From NCBI RefSeq assembly GCF_949628265.1, contig NC_088787.1, positions 1,540,501 through 1,604,500 on the forward strand: 64,000 nt of DNA. Reading direction: 5' to 3'. A program made the position numbers and the translations under genes. Shown piece after piece: positions 48,472 through 60,831 of this stretch. Position 1 is the first letter of the stretch. Each line of letters opens with the position of its first letter. The notes below the pieces were generated by a model. The model saw only the letters and a list, made by a program, of their open reading frames with translations, made no database searches and had not been told where the DNA came from. This stretch comes from Cloeon dipterum. Taxonomy: Eukaryota > Arthropoda > Insecta > Ephemeroptera > Baetidae.

Positions 48472-50398
48472 ATGGCTGATGGGAATCTGGTGACAGTGGC
48501 CTCAAAGAAGCTGAGGGCCCTGCAAGAAATGCTCCTCACTGACGTTGTCTTTCTTTTCGGGGAAAATGACGAATTGGTACGTACATCAATTTTTGTTATA
48601 TCACATCAAAACGAAATTCCAAAAATTCCAGAGAATTCCAGCTTTTAAGTTTGAGCTAATGGTTTGCAGCGAGTATTTCGCCAACCTATTCAACAGCCCT
48701 GTGACCCTGAAATATGATGGAAAGTTCAGGTTGGAGAACATCGAGCCACATATCTTCGCAATGGTCGTCGAGTGAGAGATTTTGAACACAGTTCATTTTG
48801 TCCTTATTTTCTTTTTAGGTTTGGGCAATCCGGAAAATAAACTGGTATCAAATTTTGATATGATGTTAAACTTGGGTGGATGTTACGGCACTGTTTTTAG
48901 CTTGACCTTGAAACACACAATGCTATCCTTATGCCCAGCGTTTCCATTTTCTTTCAAGGTGTTGCGTTGCCATAATTTAGGATATCATATCTATAGATTA
49001 CTATTTCAAGTTTTATGTATTGTGTCCAACACTATCTCCTTTTAAAATTTAAGGTTTACACACCTGAGTGGACAGCTGGTGTCCAACGTGGACAGTCTGG
49101 AGACTTGCCTGAAGCTAGCATGTGCCGCCGAGGAGTTCATGATTGACGACCTGGCTGCTCTATGCTCCGTACTGCTCGAGGCAAAGTTTCTTAGCGTCGA
49201 CAACGTGTGGGCAGTGCTCAGCGAGCACTGTCTGGATCAGGGCATCGCCTCACCGTGTCTGCAAGTGAGTACTTATAGGAATAAATTACATGGCACACAA
49301 ATGATTCTGTTTAAAATTCATAATAGTTGTTGCGTTCGGAGACAAGAGAGTGTTTGAGACACCGAAGCTTCCTTGATGCCAGCGAGGAGGCCATCAAGCT
49401 TTTCCTAACTCTGGAACAGATGGACATTTCTTCCGAGTCTGAACTCTTGGAAGCGTGTCTTCAGTACGCATCGAGCAAGGATTCCTCCAGGGATGTGTTT
49501 CGCCGATGTTTTCTCCGTGACCTTCGGATTCTTGTCCTTGACACGGCCCACCTTGCTAAAGTTGCTCACTTTCTCACTCCTGAGGAGAAAATCAGCATTG
49601 TCAACCACACGAGTCCTTTGTTGAAAATGATTGGAGAAACCTTGCAGCTTTCGCCCAGCCTCTGTCCAATTTCAGAGGGGAGAACAGAAGTGATCAAGAT
49701 CGTTGGCGAGAAAACGCTGAATTTGATTCGAACCAGCCAAATCCTCGACCCTAAAGAGATTTACCTGGAAATGGGAGACGCATCTTGCTTGCCTTTCGAT
49801 TTTTTCGTCTACGACTCTGACGTCCATGATGCTTTCACTTTAATTCTACAGCCTAAAATTAGCATCAAGATTTTGGGCATTGAAATCGTCAACGAGTTGG
49901 ACTTTGAAGGCGTAGCCTTTGGATGTGGCGAAAGGTAATTTTTTGCCAAAAACTTGTTAATTTAAACCAACTTAAACGTTTGTTTCCAGTTTTACTCGAA
50001 AAGCACAACAGTTTGAAAAAATGGAGGTCTCTGTCTCAAATTCTTTTCAGTTCAAAGGGTTGCGAGTTCATCAAGAGGTCAAGCAGGATGCAACCTCTGC
50101 AACTAAATGCGGCAACTGCACTTTCGTCAAGCTCTCTACTCTTGTTCCTGCTGGCGCGATTTTCGCTTTTAAGGCGAAGTTTAAAGGAAGTACCTTCTTG
50201 AGAAAGTTGCGCTTCTATGACGAAACCCTGAATAGAATCAACGAGGAAGCCACCTTGAAAGCCTTTTCTCGCGTAACCAACGGCGCATCCTCTATGTTTC
50301 ATGACGATGAAACATATACATGCGAAAACAGAAAACTTGCTGAAGAGACTTACTGCATTTTCAAATCGATCCGATTTGCCGACAAGGATTATGAATAG
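48472..50398 (+). CDS. E: BTB-BACK-PHR-like protein
   Basis: Five exons (48472-48576, 48632-48771, 49054-49264, 49327-49934, 49990-50398) give 490 residues. Residues about 20-110 are a BTB domain (TDVVFLFGENDE, FKFELMVCSEYFANLF). BACK-like helices follow (DSLETCLKLACAAEEFMIDD, then SEEAIKLFLTLEQMDISSES). Residues about 310-490 resemble a PHR beta-sandwich (IKILGIEIVNELDFEG, FTRKAQQFEKMEVSVSNSF). That order matches the BTBD1/2/3/6 family, of which some members are cullin-3 adaptors, but sequence identity is low. Intron 2 (48772-49053) contains a decayed copy of the exon 3 start near 48819. Confidence 0.78.
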
Positions 50399-50852
50399 AA
50401 GAAAGAAATTTTTTGTCTCTTCAAATGAATAAATAAAATAAATTCATCAGTTCATTCTACTCTAGTTTTAGTTAGAGTTGGTGATCATAATATTTCGGCC
50501 TTTGACGCCGAAAATGATTTGATATTAATGTTTTCATTCAAAATAATGAGAGTGAATCACCACACTCAAATTAGGAAAAGCAATTAACATGAACAAGTGG
50601 CTTCATGGAATATTGGAAGAATTGTTTACAAAATATATCGAAGATAATTATGGCAATTAAAAGTATAAGTTTTTTATTGACTTGCAAACATCAAACAAAA
50701 ATAGCTATAGATATCAGATATTTCTTGGAGATTAAGGACGATCTGAAACATTCTTGCAAGGCCAACAGAACAGCTCATCGCATTTTTAATCGCACCTACA
50801 AAAATTCCGTATGAATAAGAAAACCACACGGCTTTAGTAAATAACTTACAAG
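50399..50852. other. E-F convergent intergenic region
   Basis: Spacer between E and the serpin, both ending here. It carries AATAAA signals near 50428 and an AT-rich body. A minus-strand frame near 50670-50820 begins after an AG and could be read in serpin phase, but it does not resemble a serpin C-terminus. Confidence 0.45.
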
Positions 50853-52553
50853 TCACAAGCCAAAATTGTTGGCAGGGTTTGTGACTCTGCCTCCGAAAAC
50901 ATTGGTGCTTTTGAAATTGAGGTAGAAGACGAACGGATGGTCACATTTCACGGTTGGCAAATCCGTCCTATAGCAGGGGCGACACATGGGCACGATGCGC
51001 ATAGCTTTTTGGGGCACAAAATTATTTTAAAATAAAGTTTGTATTTAGATAAGTCTTTGCTGAATGAAATTAGATGAGGGGAACATGGTGTGAAAATCAC
51101 GAAAACCATTGAAGTTTCAAGGAAAATGTGATTGTGACTTCAAAATGAAAGTCGGCCAAAGCATGACATAAAATAGATGTGAATTTTTGACTTAAATTTT
51201 ACCTGTGGCAGCAGCAGCTTCAGTGCCCTCCTCACTGACCTCAATAAATGCCTTCTGCACAACATTAGAAACCTTCAGATCCTCGGTAGTGCTGATTCCG
51301 GACAGGTTCACGTTGTCAGAGAAAATGTGGCTGAGGCCCATCTAAAAATATCCAATATAAAACAAACACGACAGAATAAGGAAAAAGGACAAACCTTTGA
51401 CAAATGATCAACTAGATCCAAAGACGTCTCGATCTTAAACTTAGGCAGGTGAACCTCCACTTTTAGGGGGGAACCAGATTGCAGGATTTCGCCGAGGTCT
51501 GCTGCTGTGGCCAATTTTTCCTCCAACACTTTCAGGCCATCCTTCTTATTTGGTAAAATGATTGCCATGCTCATATCATTACCCTAAATTTAAAATATAA
51601 TGTGAACTAGAAGATAGGCAATTTGTTGCAATACAAGCTTTATTGCAGTACAAAAAACAATTCTAAATCCTGATAAGTTTTTACCTGATAGGGCAAGATC
51701 AGTAGTTGGGCATCCAGTTCATCCAGTTTCCTGTAGTTAAATTCTGTCTGTTGAAACATCATCGGAACTGGGACGCTGGTATTTACGTCAGTGAAGAAGG
51801 GCCGATTATATCTAGTTTTATGTGTTTCGAAAGGCTTCAGCCACGAGCCCTTGAAGTAGATGGCGTTGACCAGAACCACGCGAGTCTGGTCATCAAACAA
51901 ATCTAGAGAAGCAAATTTGTGTTTCTTTTATTATATGTTTAAATCGAACTCACTGGAATCAACGAGGTTTTTGATCTTATTCTTGGTCTGCTCAGAGACC
52001 CATTCATTCATCTTGTCTGCAGTTGAGGGATCGGTGAACACGACGTTTTCCGCTTCTACCTGGAAGTACTTCTCGAGAGCCATTGAGTACTCTTCCAAAA
52101 TGGGGAAGTCCTTCGTGACGTAGATCTTGTTTGCAAGTGACAGCTCCACTTTTTTCGCTCTCTTTTTTAGTCACGAATGAGTTAATTTCGAACCTGAATA
52201 TTGCACTGAAAAATCATACCCTGAGCTGTGTCACCACTTCAGACAGCCCCTTCAAAGCGTGCGTCATGTTCTCAGGGAGGTGCAGTGCCCTGGCTATTTC
52301 CTGGATGGAATCTCCCTTTGCGCCAGCGTGAGTCATGGCCAGGGCAATCAGACAGCTCATGGGCGACGAAACAATGTTGCCAGGCTCGGCTTCAGACACC
52401 ACCTGAAGATTACATTATTAAAATCCTGCACCGCTTGACCAAACTAGGAAAAATTTAAAAATATTAAAATCCGCATCAGGAAATTCTTACCTTGTAGAAT
52501 TCTCGGCTGAATTCCGAGTATCCCTTAGATACAGCTTCGAACGGAGTATCCAT
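50853..52553 (-). CDS. F: serpin, inhibitory-type
   Basis: Seven coding exons (52491-52553, 52220-52402, 51954-52161, 51685-51902, 51395-51583, 51203-51341, 50853-51004) give 383 residues, a normal serpin length. Signatures are [55 protein letters not shown] and [20 protein letters not shown]. The hinge [10 protein letters not shown] is the small-residue type of inhibitory serpins. The last exon supplies the reactive loop [13 protein letters not shown], with an unusual Cys-Arg-Pro-Cys near the expected cleavage site, then the C-terminal VTNP signature. P1 cannot be fixed with certainty because of loop length. No signal peptide follows the ATG at 52553, so an intracellular form or a separate leader exon is likely. 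A splice acceptor (CTGCAG) lies just before the ATG. Confidence 0.85.
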
Positions 52554-54459
52554 GGCTGCAGCATTTATAATCAACCAAAGAAATCTGTAATGATACAAGT
52601 GAATGGACATGATCCATCAATAAAGATATTAAATTTATAGGTATGACTCAGAAGATAATTAATAGAATAAAGAGCGCTCTAGCTTTGATAAAGAAACACT
52701 CGGTGATTAAATGATAGGAAAATGTTTTGTACGATTTCATTGCTTCGAATTCATGGCGGCCGACGAAACCTTTCTCATATTTAAATTACGTAACATATAC
52801 CTGCTGAATTTTGGCTTAGCGACGGCTGAGAAAATTCAAAATTAAGTGTGAGCTTGTTTGCTGTGGCAAAAACAGATACACTCGAGAGCGGCGAAATGCC
52901 GAAGAGGTTTGACGACGCTAATATAATGTGCTTCTATTTTGTGATTTACTCAAAAGTGCTTTTCCAATAATTCAAAAGTGATTATTTTCATAGTGCTCAA
53001 AAGTCTGATTAGTGTGATAAACCCAAATAACAATGTAAAGCAAGAAAAAACCTCAAGTTCAACACAGTGATTTAAAATGAATTTATTGTCAGCCAAGCAA
53101 GCTCACCATTCAAGACTGTTCAATTGTTAAATAAAAGGCTAATTATTCAAATTAATTGCCTTCTAAAAAGGGCCGGGAGGAATTGACATAGAGACTGTCA
53201 TGCCACCTAGTGAGCATTTGTTGCTACAATCAGTTAGAATAAAGATGGAGCTAGATAGCACACAACGGCGCTCTACAAGAAAATCCTTCTAATCCTAATA
53301 GCTACAAAGACATCCGTAATCACCGGACGTCCGATACCCTTCGGACAGGCGCCACTCCGTAAGAGTACACGAAGGTAGCGCGCTACTTCAAATATATTAG
53401 TTAACCAATTACCAAGGTGATGGCTGCTATATAATATGTCACAGCGAAGATTAATTTTTTTGTTGTTATCAATTAGGGCCTATTTCCAACGGAGTAAACA
53501 AACGTAATCACTTATTAATTTTTCCAATTAGGGCTCTGAGGTTATAAATTATTATTGTTTAATGTGTTTTTAATTTTATTTTAAAGACCCACTAGAGAAA
53601 AGTGCTTTTAACCTGCGTAACGCATATTATTTTGTGTTTTTAAATTGCAAGTGATGTAATATGGTTTTTGATAAAACGAGATGGTGTATCCAATCCAATC
53701 ATCATCTATCCTGGCTGTTTGATGAGCTAAGTGGGTTAAAAGTCTGAAATTGTGGTATTAGATCCCCGAACTGCTCAAATACTGTATCTCGTGAGATAGC
53801 CTTAGCAATGCGAGCCAACGGGCTGGTTAAAATATACACACGTATATTTCATTAAAAAAGCCCCATGCAGCAGGAGCCAAAATATTGAATATAAAAGTTG
53901 AGATAAAAATTGAACTCACCTTAACGTTGCAGGCAGTTCGTCTGAACCCGAATTTCTCGCACTTGCAAGAGAACTAAAATTAGACTTTATCAAGTTTTAA
54001 GGACCAACTAAAAGAACTTGAACTAAATTGTTTAAATTTATATCATAGTACCTACTGGGCCCCCTACCATTTCTATAGTTGTTATTAGATTTATATATTT
54101 ACTATAAATAACTGATAGTGTCAGCTGTTTACCGTCTTTAGCGGAATATTTAGAGACCGACGGAACAATAACAAACAGACGTACACTTTCAAATTTTGAT
54201 GACCAAAACAGTAAAATTATGTATATTTCAGACGATATATATATTAGCGATATTAATAATCAAAAACATTTGGCGTAGACTAATTTTTGGCTACGCTGTT
54301 ATTGTCTTTTATTGTCTTGGTTTTCCTTCAACCGTAAAGAGGAATAAAAATAAAAGAGACAAATTTCAGGCCTCCTCAAATCTTATTTATCTGAAAATTG
54401 GGAACACATCGAACTATTGCAATTTTAAGTGGTCATTTCAATGCTACAGGTGTAATTTT
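52554..54459. other. Serpin first intron and upstream; unknown repeat-like stretch
   Basis: The acceptor just upstream of the serpin ATG implies a 5'UTR exon, probably the segment ending at 53920. Positions about 53165-53400 are a less AT-rich patch containing paired short inversions (CACCGGACGTCCGATA, GGTAGCGCGCTACTTC) that may be an old transposon, but I cannot name it. The 3' flank of G1 (about 54290-54459) belongs to the G palindrome. Confidence 0.4.
53921..54010 (-). other. Candidate 5'UTR exon of the serpin gene
   Basis: On the minus strand, AACGTTAAG is followed by a good donor, GTGAGTTCAA, at 53920. The segment contains no useful ATG. With the CTGCAG acceptor at about 52554-52560 it would form a first intron of about 1.36 kb. 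The start of the exon is not defined. Confidence 0.4.
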
Positions 54460-56370
54460 TTAATCAATTAAGAACCGGTCGAGGATGAGAATGAGGTCAG
54501 TGTCGATGAACCAATTAAGCCGATCTCGATCCGCGTCGAAGAAAAAATTTGCAGAGCGAATTTTCCGACCGTTACAAGATCCAGTGTGGCACCTGACCAG
54601 GGTGGAGTACTCGTCCAGCTTGTTCATAAAAAACTGGATATTCTCGAGATTCGCATCTTTGAGCCATTTCTCGGCGCAGTAGATCAGCTCGACGTACGAC
54701 TTAAAGTTTTCTTTCTTGACCTGTCCGATCGAGGCGCAGTCCATGTCGATGACCAGCGACTTCAGGTTGCGCAGGATTCCGTCGACGTTGCGGATGCTGC
54801 GGACCACATTTTCCACGTCTTGAACGTTTTCAGTTTGGCCAATCAACTTGACCCTCTCCAAAGTGGGCGGACGCAGGACGAACGACAGCAAATCGCTCCT
54901 GGCCTTTGAAATGCTGCAAATTTTGACCGTTGGTTACAATTAATTTATTTCGAGAGAGAGAGAACTTACTCAGTCACCAGCAGCTCCAGTTCTGTCAGGT
55001 GATTAATCGGTGGTTGGAGCCAATCAACTTCCATTTCGTAAGACACAAAATTGAGCTTTTCCAGATGCGGACACTGCTGGAAAATGTGGCTGATGCTGCA
55101 GGTCTTGATCGTCGGAGAGACGCTCACGACGCTCAGGGTCTTGAGCCTGTATTTGTACCTTCCAAAGAGCTTCTCCAAGATTTGGTTGAAGGTCGACGGC
55201 CTGGACAAGCGGAGGTCCAGGTGCTCAACCATGGAAAAGTTGAGCAGACAGTCTATTGTTTTCAATAAGTCCACATCTTCAGGGAAAAATTCGTCGTTTT
55301 GAAACATCTGCAGGAAAAATTTCTAAATTAATTTATCGTTATTTAAATAATTTATAACAAACCTTTAAATGGGTGACGTGGGGAAACCTGAGATGAATTT
55401 CCTCTGCCTCAAAAAGAATAGTGTCCAAATCAATTGTTAAATGGAGAAGGTTCGAAGGAGCAGGTGATCTTTCTTCAGGATCGGGAAGGGGCAAACCCTC
55501 GCCATTGCAGAAATGGCTGGCGAATTCCTTGACGACCTGCAACTTGGGCAGGTTTCTGGCGCAGTGCATACTCAGCAGCTCGACTAATGCCTTCGATTCC
55601 GAGTGGAAGAGGAAAATCCGCAAATTGGCCAGTTTTTCCTGCAACTCCAACGCATTTGGAAGTTGCACAGAGTCGTCCAGGTCGAGGTTGACGCTGACGA
55701 ACACGAGAGAAGAGCGGCAGCAATAACTCAGGTTTAGCACATCGTCCAATTTGCAGGCGAAAAGCTCAATGCGCAACACGCGCAGACGCGGCATCTTGTA
55801 CAGAACGGTGTGGTGAATCAAATCGCAGAAATAGATCTTGTGGTGGAGGAGGAGGTCCAGGTCCAGGTGCTTGAAAAGCAGCACCTTGCTGATCGTTTCA
55901 TGAGCGATTCTGAAGATTTTTTTCAAAAACTACTTTTGGGTTAATTGCATTATTTGTAGTTTTATTTATTTATTCACCTCTTGGAAGTAATCAAACTTTA
56001 TTTCAGGGCTGCAGAAGGAGATGGGGCCGGTCAGATCGGCCAAGTCCAACTGAGGGCCAATGATTCCTGTTGTAGACATGGAGTAAGCCGGCAAAATCGC
56101 CGTTTGCAAGGTGGCCCCGTCTCCATTCGGATTTTTACACTTGAACGTCTTCAGCTCAAGCAAAACGTATAATCGAACATCCGGTGCTACAAAAGCAGGT
56201 TTAGTCAGAGAATTTAGAGAAAATTGAAGGGACTCACGGGCAACTCGAAGGGTTTTGTATTTAGATAACACATTCTCCAGGCAGCGTAGTTCCATTTTCG
56301 GCGATTGAGCCCGGTCCAAAATACAACATTCGCTTTTTACCAAAGCCTCTTCAACGGTGAGTCCAGCCAT
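54460..56370 (-). CDS. G1: leucine-rich-repeat-like protein
   Basis: Five exons (56238-56370, 55978-56186, 55363-55929, 54970-55307, 54460-54913) give 566 residues. The N-terminal helix is MAGLTVEEALVKSECCILDR. Leu-rich repeats include HLDLDLLLHHKIYFCDLIHH, LRVLRIELFACKLDDVL, VEHLDLRLSRPSTFNQILEK and CPHLEKLNFVSYEMEV. Exon 3 must start after GTAG at 55930; the earlier AG would place an in-frame stop first, so this copy uses an acceptor shifted by three bases relative to G2. It is related to D1. It is likely an LRR substrate-binding protein; no enzymatic domain is present. Confidence 0.8.
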
Positions 56371-57117
56371 TTCCTATTAGTAAAAATCACAAATATTTTA
56401 TTTAGAATAATGAAAGCAAACAAAATGTGGGTAATTCTAATTATTTTAAAAATGCGATGCATTTTCAAGAGGTCCACAGATAAGAATTTCCCTGATGTTG
56501 AATTTCCAGTTACTAAACGAATAAAGTTTAAAATTTCATGACATATTCATTGAAAACCCTAAAAAGTACTCAAAAAAACCACCTCGTTGTAAATTCTCCT
56601 CAAATTCGGCTGAAAAGGTGTCTTTGCAGGCGAGCGGCGACCCACCAGCTGTTTGTGTTTATCTCAGGTCGCTGTTTCCGTGGATGGCTCTCCTGCGCGC
56701 CACCTGACGGTTGGAGGGGGAACGAACACGACCTGTGAGACGCGTAGCTCCACCTCCACACATCCACGGAAACAGCGACCTGACGGGAGAGATCAACAGA
56801 AACAGCTGGGCCGCTCGCCTGGAAAGACACCTTTCAGCAGAATTTGAGGAAAAAATACAACAAGGTGGGTTTTTTGAGTACTCTTTAGGTTTATCAGATT
56901 TGTTAAGGTAATTTTGAACTCTGGGATATTCAAAAGAACGAATGTGTCGTGACATTTTAAACCAATTCGTTCAGTAACCGGAAATTTTAAACCGTTAAAT
57001 TTCTGAGGACCCCACGCAAAATTTTAAAAATGCTTTAAACTTTTCACATAATTGAAATTTCCCACATTTTCTCTGCTTCCAACAATTTTAATAAAATATC
57101 TTGTGATTTACTAGGAA
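56371..57117. promoter_or_regulatory. Shared divergent upstream region of G1 and G2, palindromic
   Basis: A 747-base region between two divergent ATGs. Positions 56566-56892 form an imperfect palindrome, with GTCGCTGTTTCCGTGGATG matched by CATCCACGGAAACAGCGAC and a GC-rich loop of about 60 bases. The centre of the gene-scale inverted repeat falls here, so both genes have near-identical promoters pointing outward. Confidence 0.6.
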
Positions 57118-59045
57118 ATGGCTGAACGTACCGTTCAAGAGACTTTAGAGAGATGCGAATGCACTATTTTGGAACGGGCTCAATTTCTGATATTGGAACA
57201 GCGCTGCCTGGAGATGTTGTTAGCTAAATACAAAGCCATTCGAGTTACCCGTGAGTCCGTTCAATTCCGTACAATTATTTAATTTCTCTGGCTATAATAA
57301 CTTAACCTTGTGCAGCGGAGAGCCATCGGTCAAAAGTTTTGCTTGAGCTGAAGACGTTCAAAAGTAAACATCCAAACGGAGACGCATGGGTCTTGCAAGC
57401 GACGATTTTGCCGGCTTGCGTCATCATGTACCATCAAGTCCTTAGTCCTTATTTGGACTCGGCCGACCTCACCGGCCCCATCTCCTTCTGCCATCCTGAC
57501 GAAAGGTTTGAGATCTTCAAAACGGTGAATAAATAAATTTTACCCATTTAATAAAAATTAATTCAACCCAATAACGAACAGCTTTTCAAAGATATCTTCA
57601 AATGCGCTCGTGCAACGATCAGCAAGGTGCTGCTTTTCAGGCACCTGGACCTGGACCTCCTCCTCCACCACAGGATCTATTTCTGCGATTTGATTCACCA
57701 CACCTGGCTGTTCAAGATACCGTATCTGCGCGAGTTGCGCATTGAACTTTTCGCCTGCAAATTGGAAGAAGTGATGGACCTGATCTATTGCTGTCGCTTT
57801 TCTCTCGTGTTCGTCAGTGTCAACCTCGACCTGGAGGACCCTGGGTCTCTTCCACCTGCGAAGGCGTTGCAGGAAAAACTGGCCAATTTGCGGCTTTTCC
57901 TCTTCTGCTCGGCGTCAAAGACGGCAAACGAGCAGCTGAATGAACTCTGCGTCACGAACCTGCCCAAGTTGCAGGTCGTCCAGGAATTCGCCAGTCATTT
58001 CTGCACTGGCGAGGGTTTGCCCCTTCCCGATCCTGATGAAACATCGCCCACAGCTTCCAACCTGCTCCATTTAACAATTGATTTGGACACGGTTCTTCCT
58101 AAGGCAGAGGAAATTCATCTCAGGTTTCCCCACGTCACCCATTTGAAGGTTTGAAATTTATTTAAATAAAGGAAATATTAATTCAGGAATTTTCCCTGCA
58201 GGTGTTTCAAAACGACGAATTATTTTTCTCCGAAGAAGTGGATTTGAAAACAATAGACCATCTGCTCCATTTTTCCAAGGTTGAACACCTGGACCTCCGC
58301 TTGTCCAGGCCGTCGACCTTCAACCAAATCTTGGAGAAGCTCTTTGGAACGTACAAAAGCAAGATCAAGACCCTGAGCGTCGTGAGCGTCTCTCCGATGA
58401 TCAAGACCTGCAGCATCAGCCACATTTTCCAGCAGTGTCCGCATCTGGAAAAGCTCAATTTTGTGTCTCACCGAATGGATTTTGATCTGAGCCGACCCCC
58501 GATTAATCACCTGACAGAACTGGAGCTGCTGGTGACTCAGTAAGTTCTCTTTTAGGAAATATACATATCAATCAACAATTTAATTTTGCAGCATTTCAAA
58601 GGACAGAAGCGATTTGTTGTCGTTTATTCTGCGTCCGCCCACTTTGGAGAGGGTCAAGTTGATTGGCCAAACTGAAAACGTTGAAGACGTGGAAAATGTG
58701 GTCCGCAGCATCCGCAACGTCGACGGAATCCTGCGCAACCTGAAGTCGCTGGTCATCGACATGAACTGCGCCTCGATCGGACAGGTCAAGAAAGAAAACT
58801 TCGAGTCGTACGTCGAGCTGATGTACTGCGCCGAGAAATGCCTCAAAGGTGCGAATCTCGTGAATATCCAGTTTTTTATGAACAAACTGGACGAGTACTC
58901 CACCCTGGTCAGGTGCCACCTTGGACCTTACGAAGAACGGAAAATTCGCTCTAGAGTTTTTTTCTTCGGTTCGGATAGAAAACGGCTTATTTGGTTCATC
59001 GACACAGACCTCATCGCCTTCCTCGACCGTTTTATAATTGATTAA
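57118..59045 (+). CDS. G2: leucine-rich-repeat-like protein
   Basis: Mirror copy of G1: exons 57118-57250, 57316-57524, 57582-58148, 58202-58539, 58592-59045, 566 residues. It begins MAERTVQETLERCECTILER. Repeats such as LRELRIELFACKLEEVMDL and HLDLRLSRPSTFNQILEKLF are nearly the same as in G1. The N-terminal exons differ most (PACVIMYHQVLSPYLDSADL here), while exons 3-5 are close. All phases match G1. Both copies are open, so both may be functional. Confidence 0.8.
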
Positions 59046-59897
59046 AAATTTTAATCACGTAGATTGCGTAGGAATGTTGCAATAGTTATGTTCACAATTT
59101 TCAGATAAATAAGATTTGAGGAGGCCTGAAATTATTTCCTTTTATTTCCTATACCTCTCAAAGGGTGAATTGTTTGAACGGGTAGCCAAGACAACATCGC
59201 AGCGTAGCAAAATATTATTTAGAGCCTTAAATTTGTGAAAATCGGCTTTATTATTGGTTTCCAGCTGGCAGATTGAAAAATTCGATTCTTTGATCTCTAG
59301 TCAGTTGAGGGTGGCGGTGGAATCAATTAAAATATGTCAAATTTATAAGGGACAGCGCATGCAAAACCGTAAAGAAACAGAATGTGATGTCATTTGGAAT
59401 GCTTTTGTTAAAAAGTAAAAATTTAAATAAAAGTATCGAAAATAAAGCATAACTTTTGATAAAAACCAACTGAAATACATTTTTTCTCTATAAAAGGGAA
59501 ATTTTTTCTCTTATTTTTGAAACAATTCACCACTTGCATAAACCCTAAGTGTTTGAAGCCGCCAACAGATGGCGCCACCGTAGACTTTCGCTTTTAAGGC
59601 ACTTCCGCTGCGATTTCAGAATCAATCTAGCTCTTGTGCATTCTTCAATTAATTTTCTAATTTTTAACGAGCTGAAACCCAAAATTGGTTCAGCCATTCG
59701 CCGTAGAATCGTAAAAAACTATTTTTTGAAATGGCTGAACAGATTATGGTTTTCTTTAGTAAAAGAAAAGGTTTGGAATCGGCCTGTTGGCATGAATTAC
59801 AATAATTTTATTTTTGTTTGACAGAAAATATCAATATTATATGGATACTATTGTAATTTTATTTTTTTAATATATTCTTTCTGGATTAAACTGACAC
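59046..59897. other. G2-C2 convergent intergenic region
   Basis: Up to about 59215 this is the outer part of the G palindrome arm. The rest is AT-rich and holds a 90-codon frame at 59549-59821 with no similarity to the families here and no splice support. The last 80 bases mirror the C1 3' flank. Confidence 0.45.
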
Positions 59898-60831
59898 TTA
59901 TTCGAGAATTTCCCTGATCATCCTCCCTGCTTTTCCTGCAGCATAGAAAGAGGCCAGATTGGTGCTGACGATGAACACCGTTCCGAGAAGAATGCTGGAT
60001 TTGGTGCATGGGGGCGAAAACATGCAGTCACCTGGCAATTAGAAATCAACACTTTTAATCAACATAATAATAAATAATTATAAGTAAACTTACCAATTCC
60101 ACCGAAAATCCATTCGAAAAAATTGCCACACATAAAGCCAGCAAACATGGAAGCAGCGCCCACAAATATTTCCTCAAAATGTCCATATTGGACAACAGCA
60201 GTCCCAATTCTATAAGAGCAAAACTTCATCACAAGACGTAGACGTAAAATTGTGAAAATATCATACCGACAAATGCACCAAATGTAGGGAGCAGGCCGAA
60301 GAATGCAGTCCTTCAAAAGGGTTGCGGCGCCGGCCCCTCCGACCAGGGCAGGTGGCACGCGGTAAAGCAGTAGTTCAGGCGAACCAGCAAGACCGCCGCT
60401 GAAGCGCATTGTCAGGTGGCAGGAGTCGATGCCAGGGCGTGGCAGGCTAAAATTTAGCATCCAGGCGCCGTTGCTGTCCCTGAGGCCCGCAGCCGCGGAA
60501 TCAAACAGGTCAGAAGCGCTGAGCCAGATAACTCTGTTTAGAAGAAAAGGTCGTTTTTAGAGAGGAGTGCTTCTAAAATTAGTACAGGGTATGTTACCTC
60601 CTGGATACCCACATGGCACCAACGACCCCATCTACGAATCCAGCAAGCCCTGAAAGAGAGAGAGAATATGAGGAAAAAATAAATTAATAAACAGAAATAA
60701 AATATTGTAAGAAAGAACAGTCAAAAGGATGCGTTAAACTATGTTTATATCTTTCCATTAATCACTGCAGTTCATATACATATATTACCCCATCCGTAAT
60801 TTCTTCCTCTTCTTCTGCCACCCATGCCCAT
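59898..60831 (-). CDS. C2: small glycine-rich membrane protein, duplicate of C1
   Basis: Inverted copy of C1 with the same five-exon plan, start ATG 60831-60829 and stop 59900-59898. Differences are in-frame: two residues are missing in the DLF/DSA segment, TLRSFSGRLAG becomes TMRFSGGLAG, and CGKLFEW becomes CGNFFEW. Retention of the frame despite indels supports coding function. The function is unknown, as for C1. Its upstream region abuts MITE-like copy 4, with D2 diverging on the other side. Confidence 0.73.

Larger units (their letters stand above)
54290..59215. repeat. Large palindrome containing G1 and G2
   Basis: G1 (minus) and G2 (plus) are arms of an inverted repeat, each arm about 2.4 kb, centred near 56730-56745. 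Exon lengths are identical on both arms (133, 209, 567, 338, 454), and introns and 3' flanks align out to about 54290 and 59215 (shared TAAGATTTGAGGAGGCCTGA). The inner part, about 56566-56892, is self-complementary within a few hundred bases: GTGTCTTTGCAGGCGAGCGG pairs with CCGCTCGCCTGGAAAGACAC. This could form a cruciform. Confidence 0.75.

Noticed and set aside
50670-50820. Possible alternative last exon of the serpin, downstream of the used one
   Set aside because: It follows an AG in the right phase, but the translation lacks the conserved HPF.F and G.V.NP serpin C-terminal features.
55925-55935. In-frame stop at the start of G1 exon 3
   Set aside because: The stop lies before a second AG three bases on. 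Using that acceptor keeps the same phase as G2 and removes the stop from the message.
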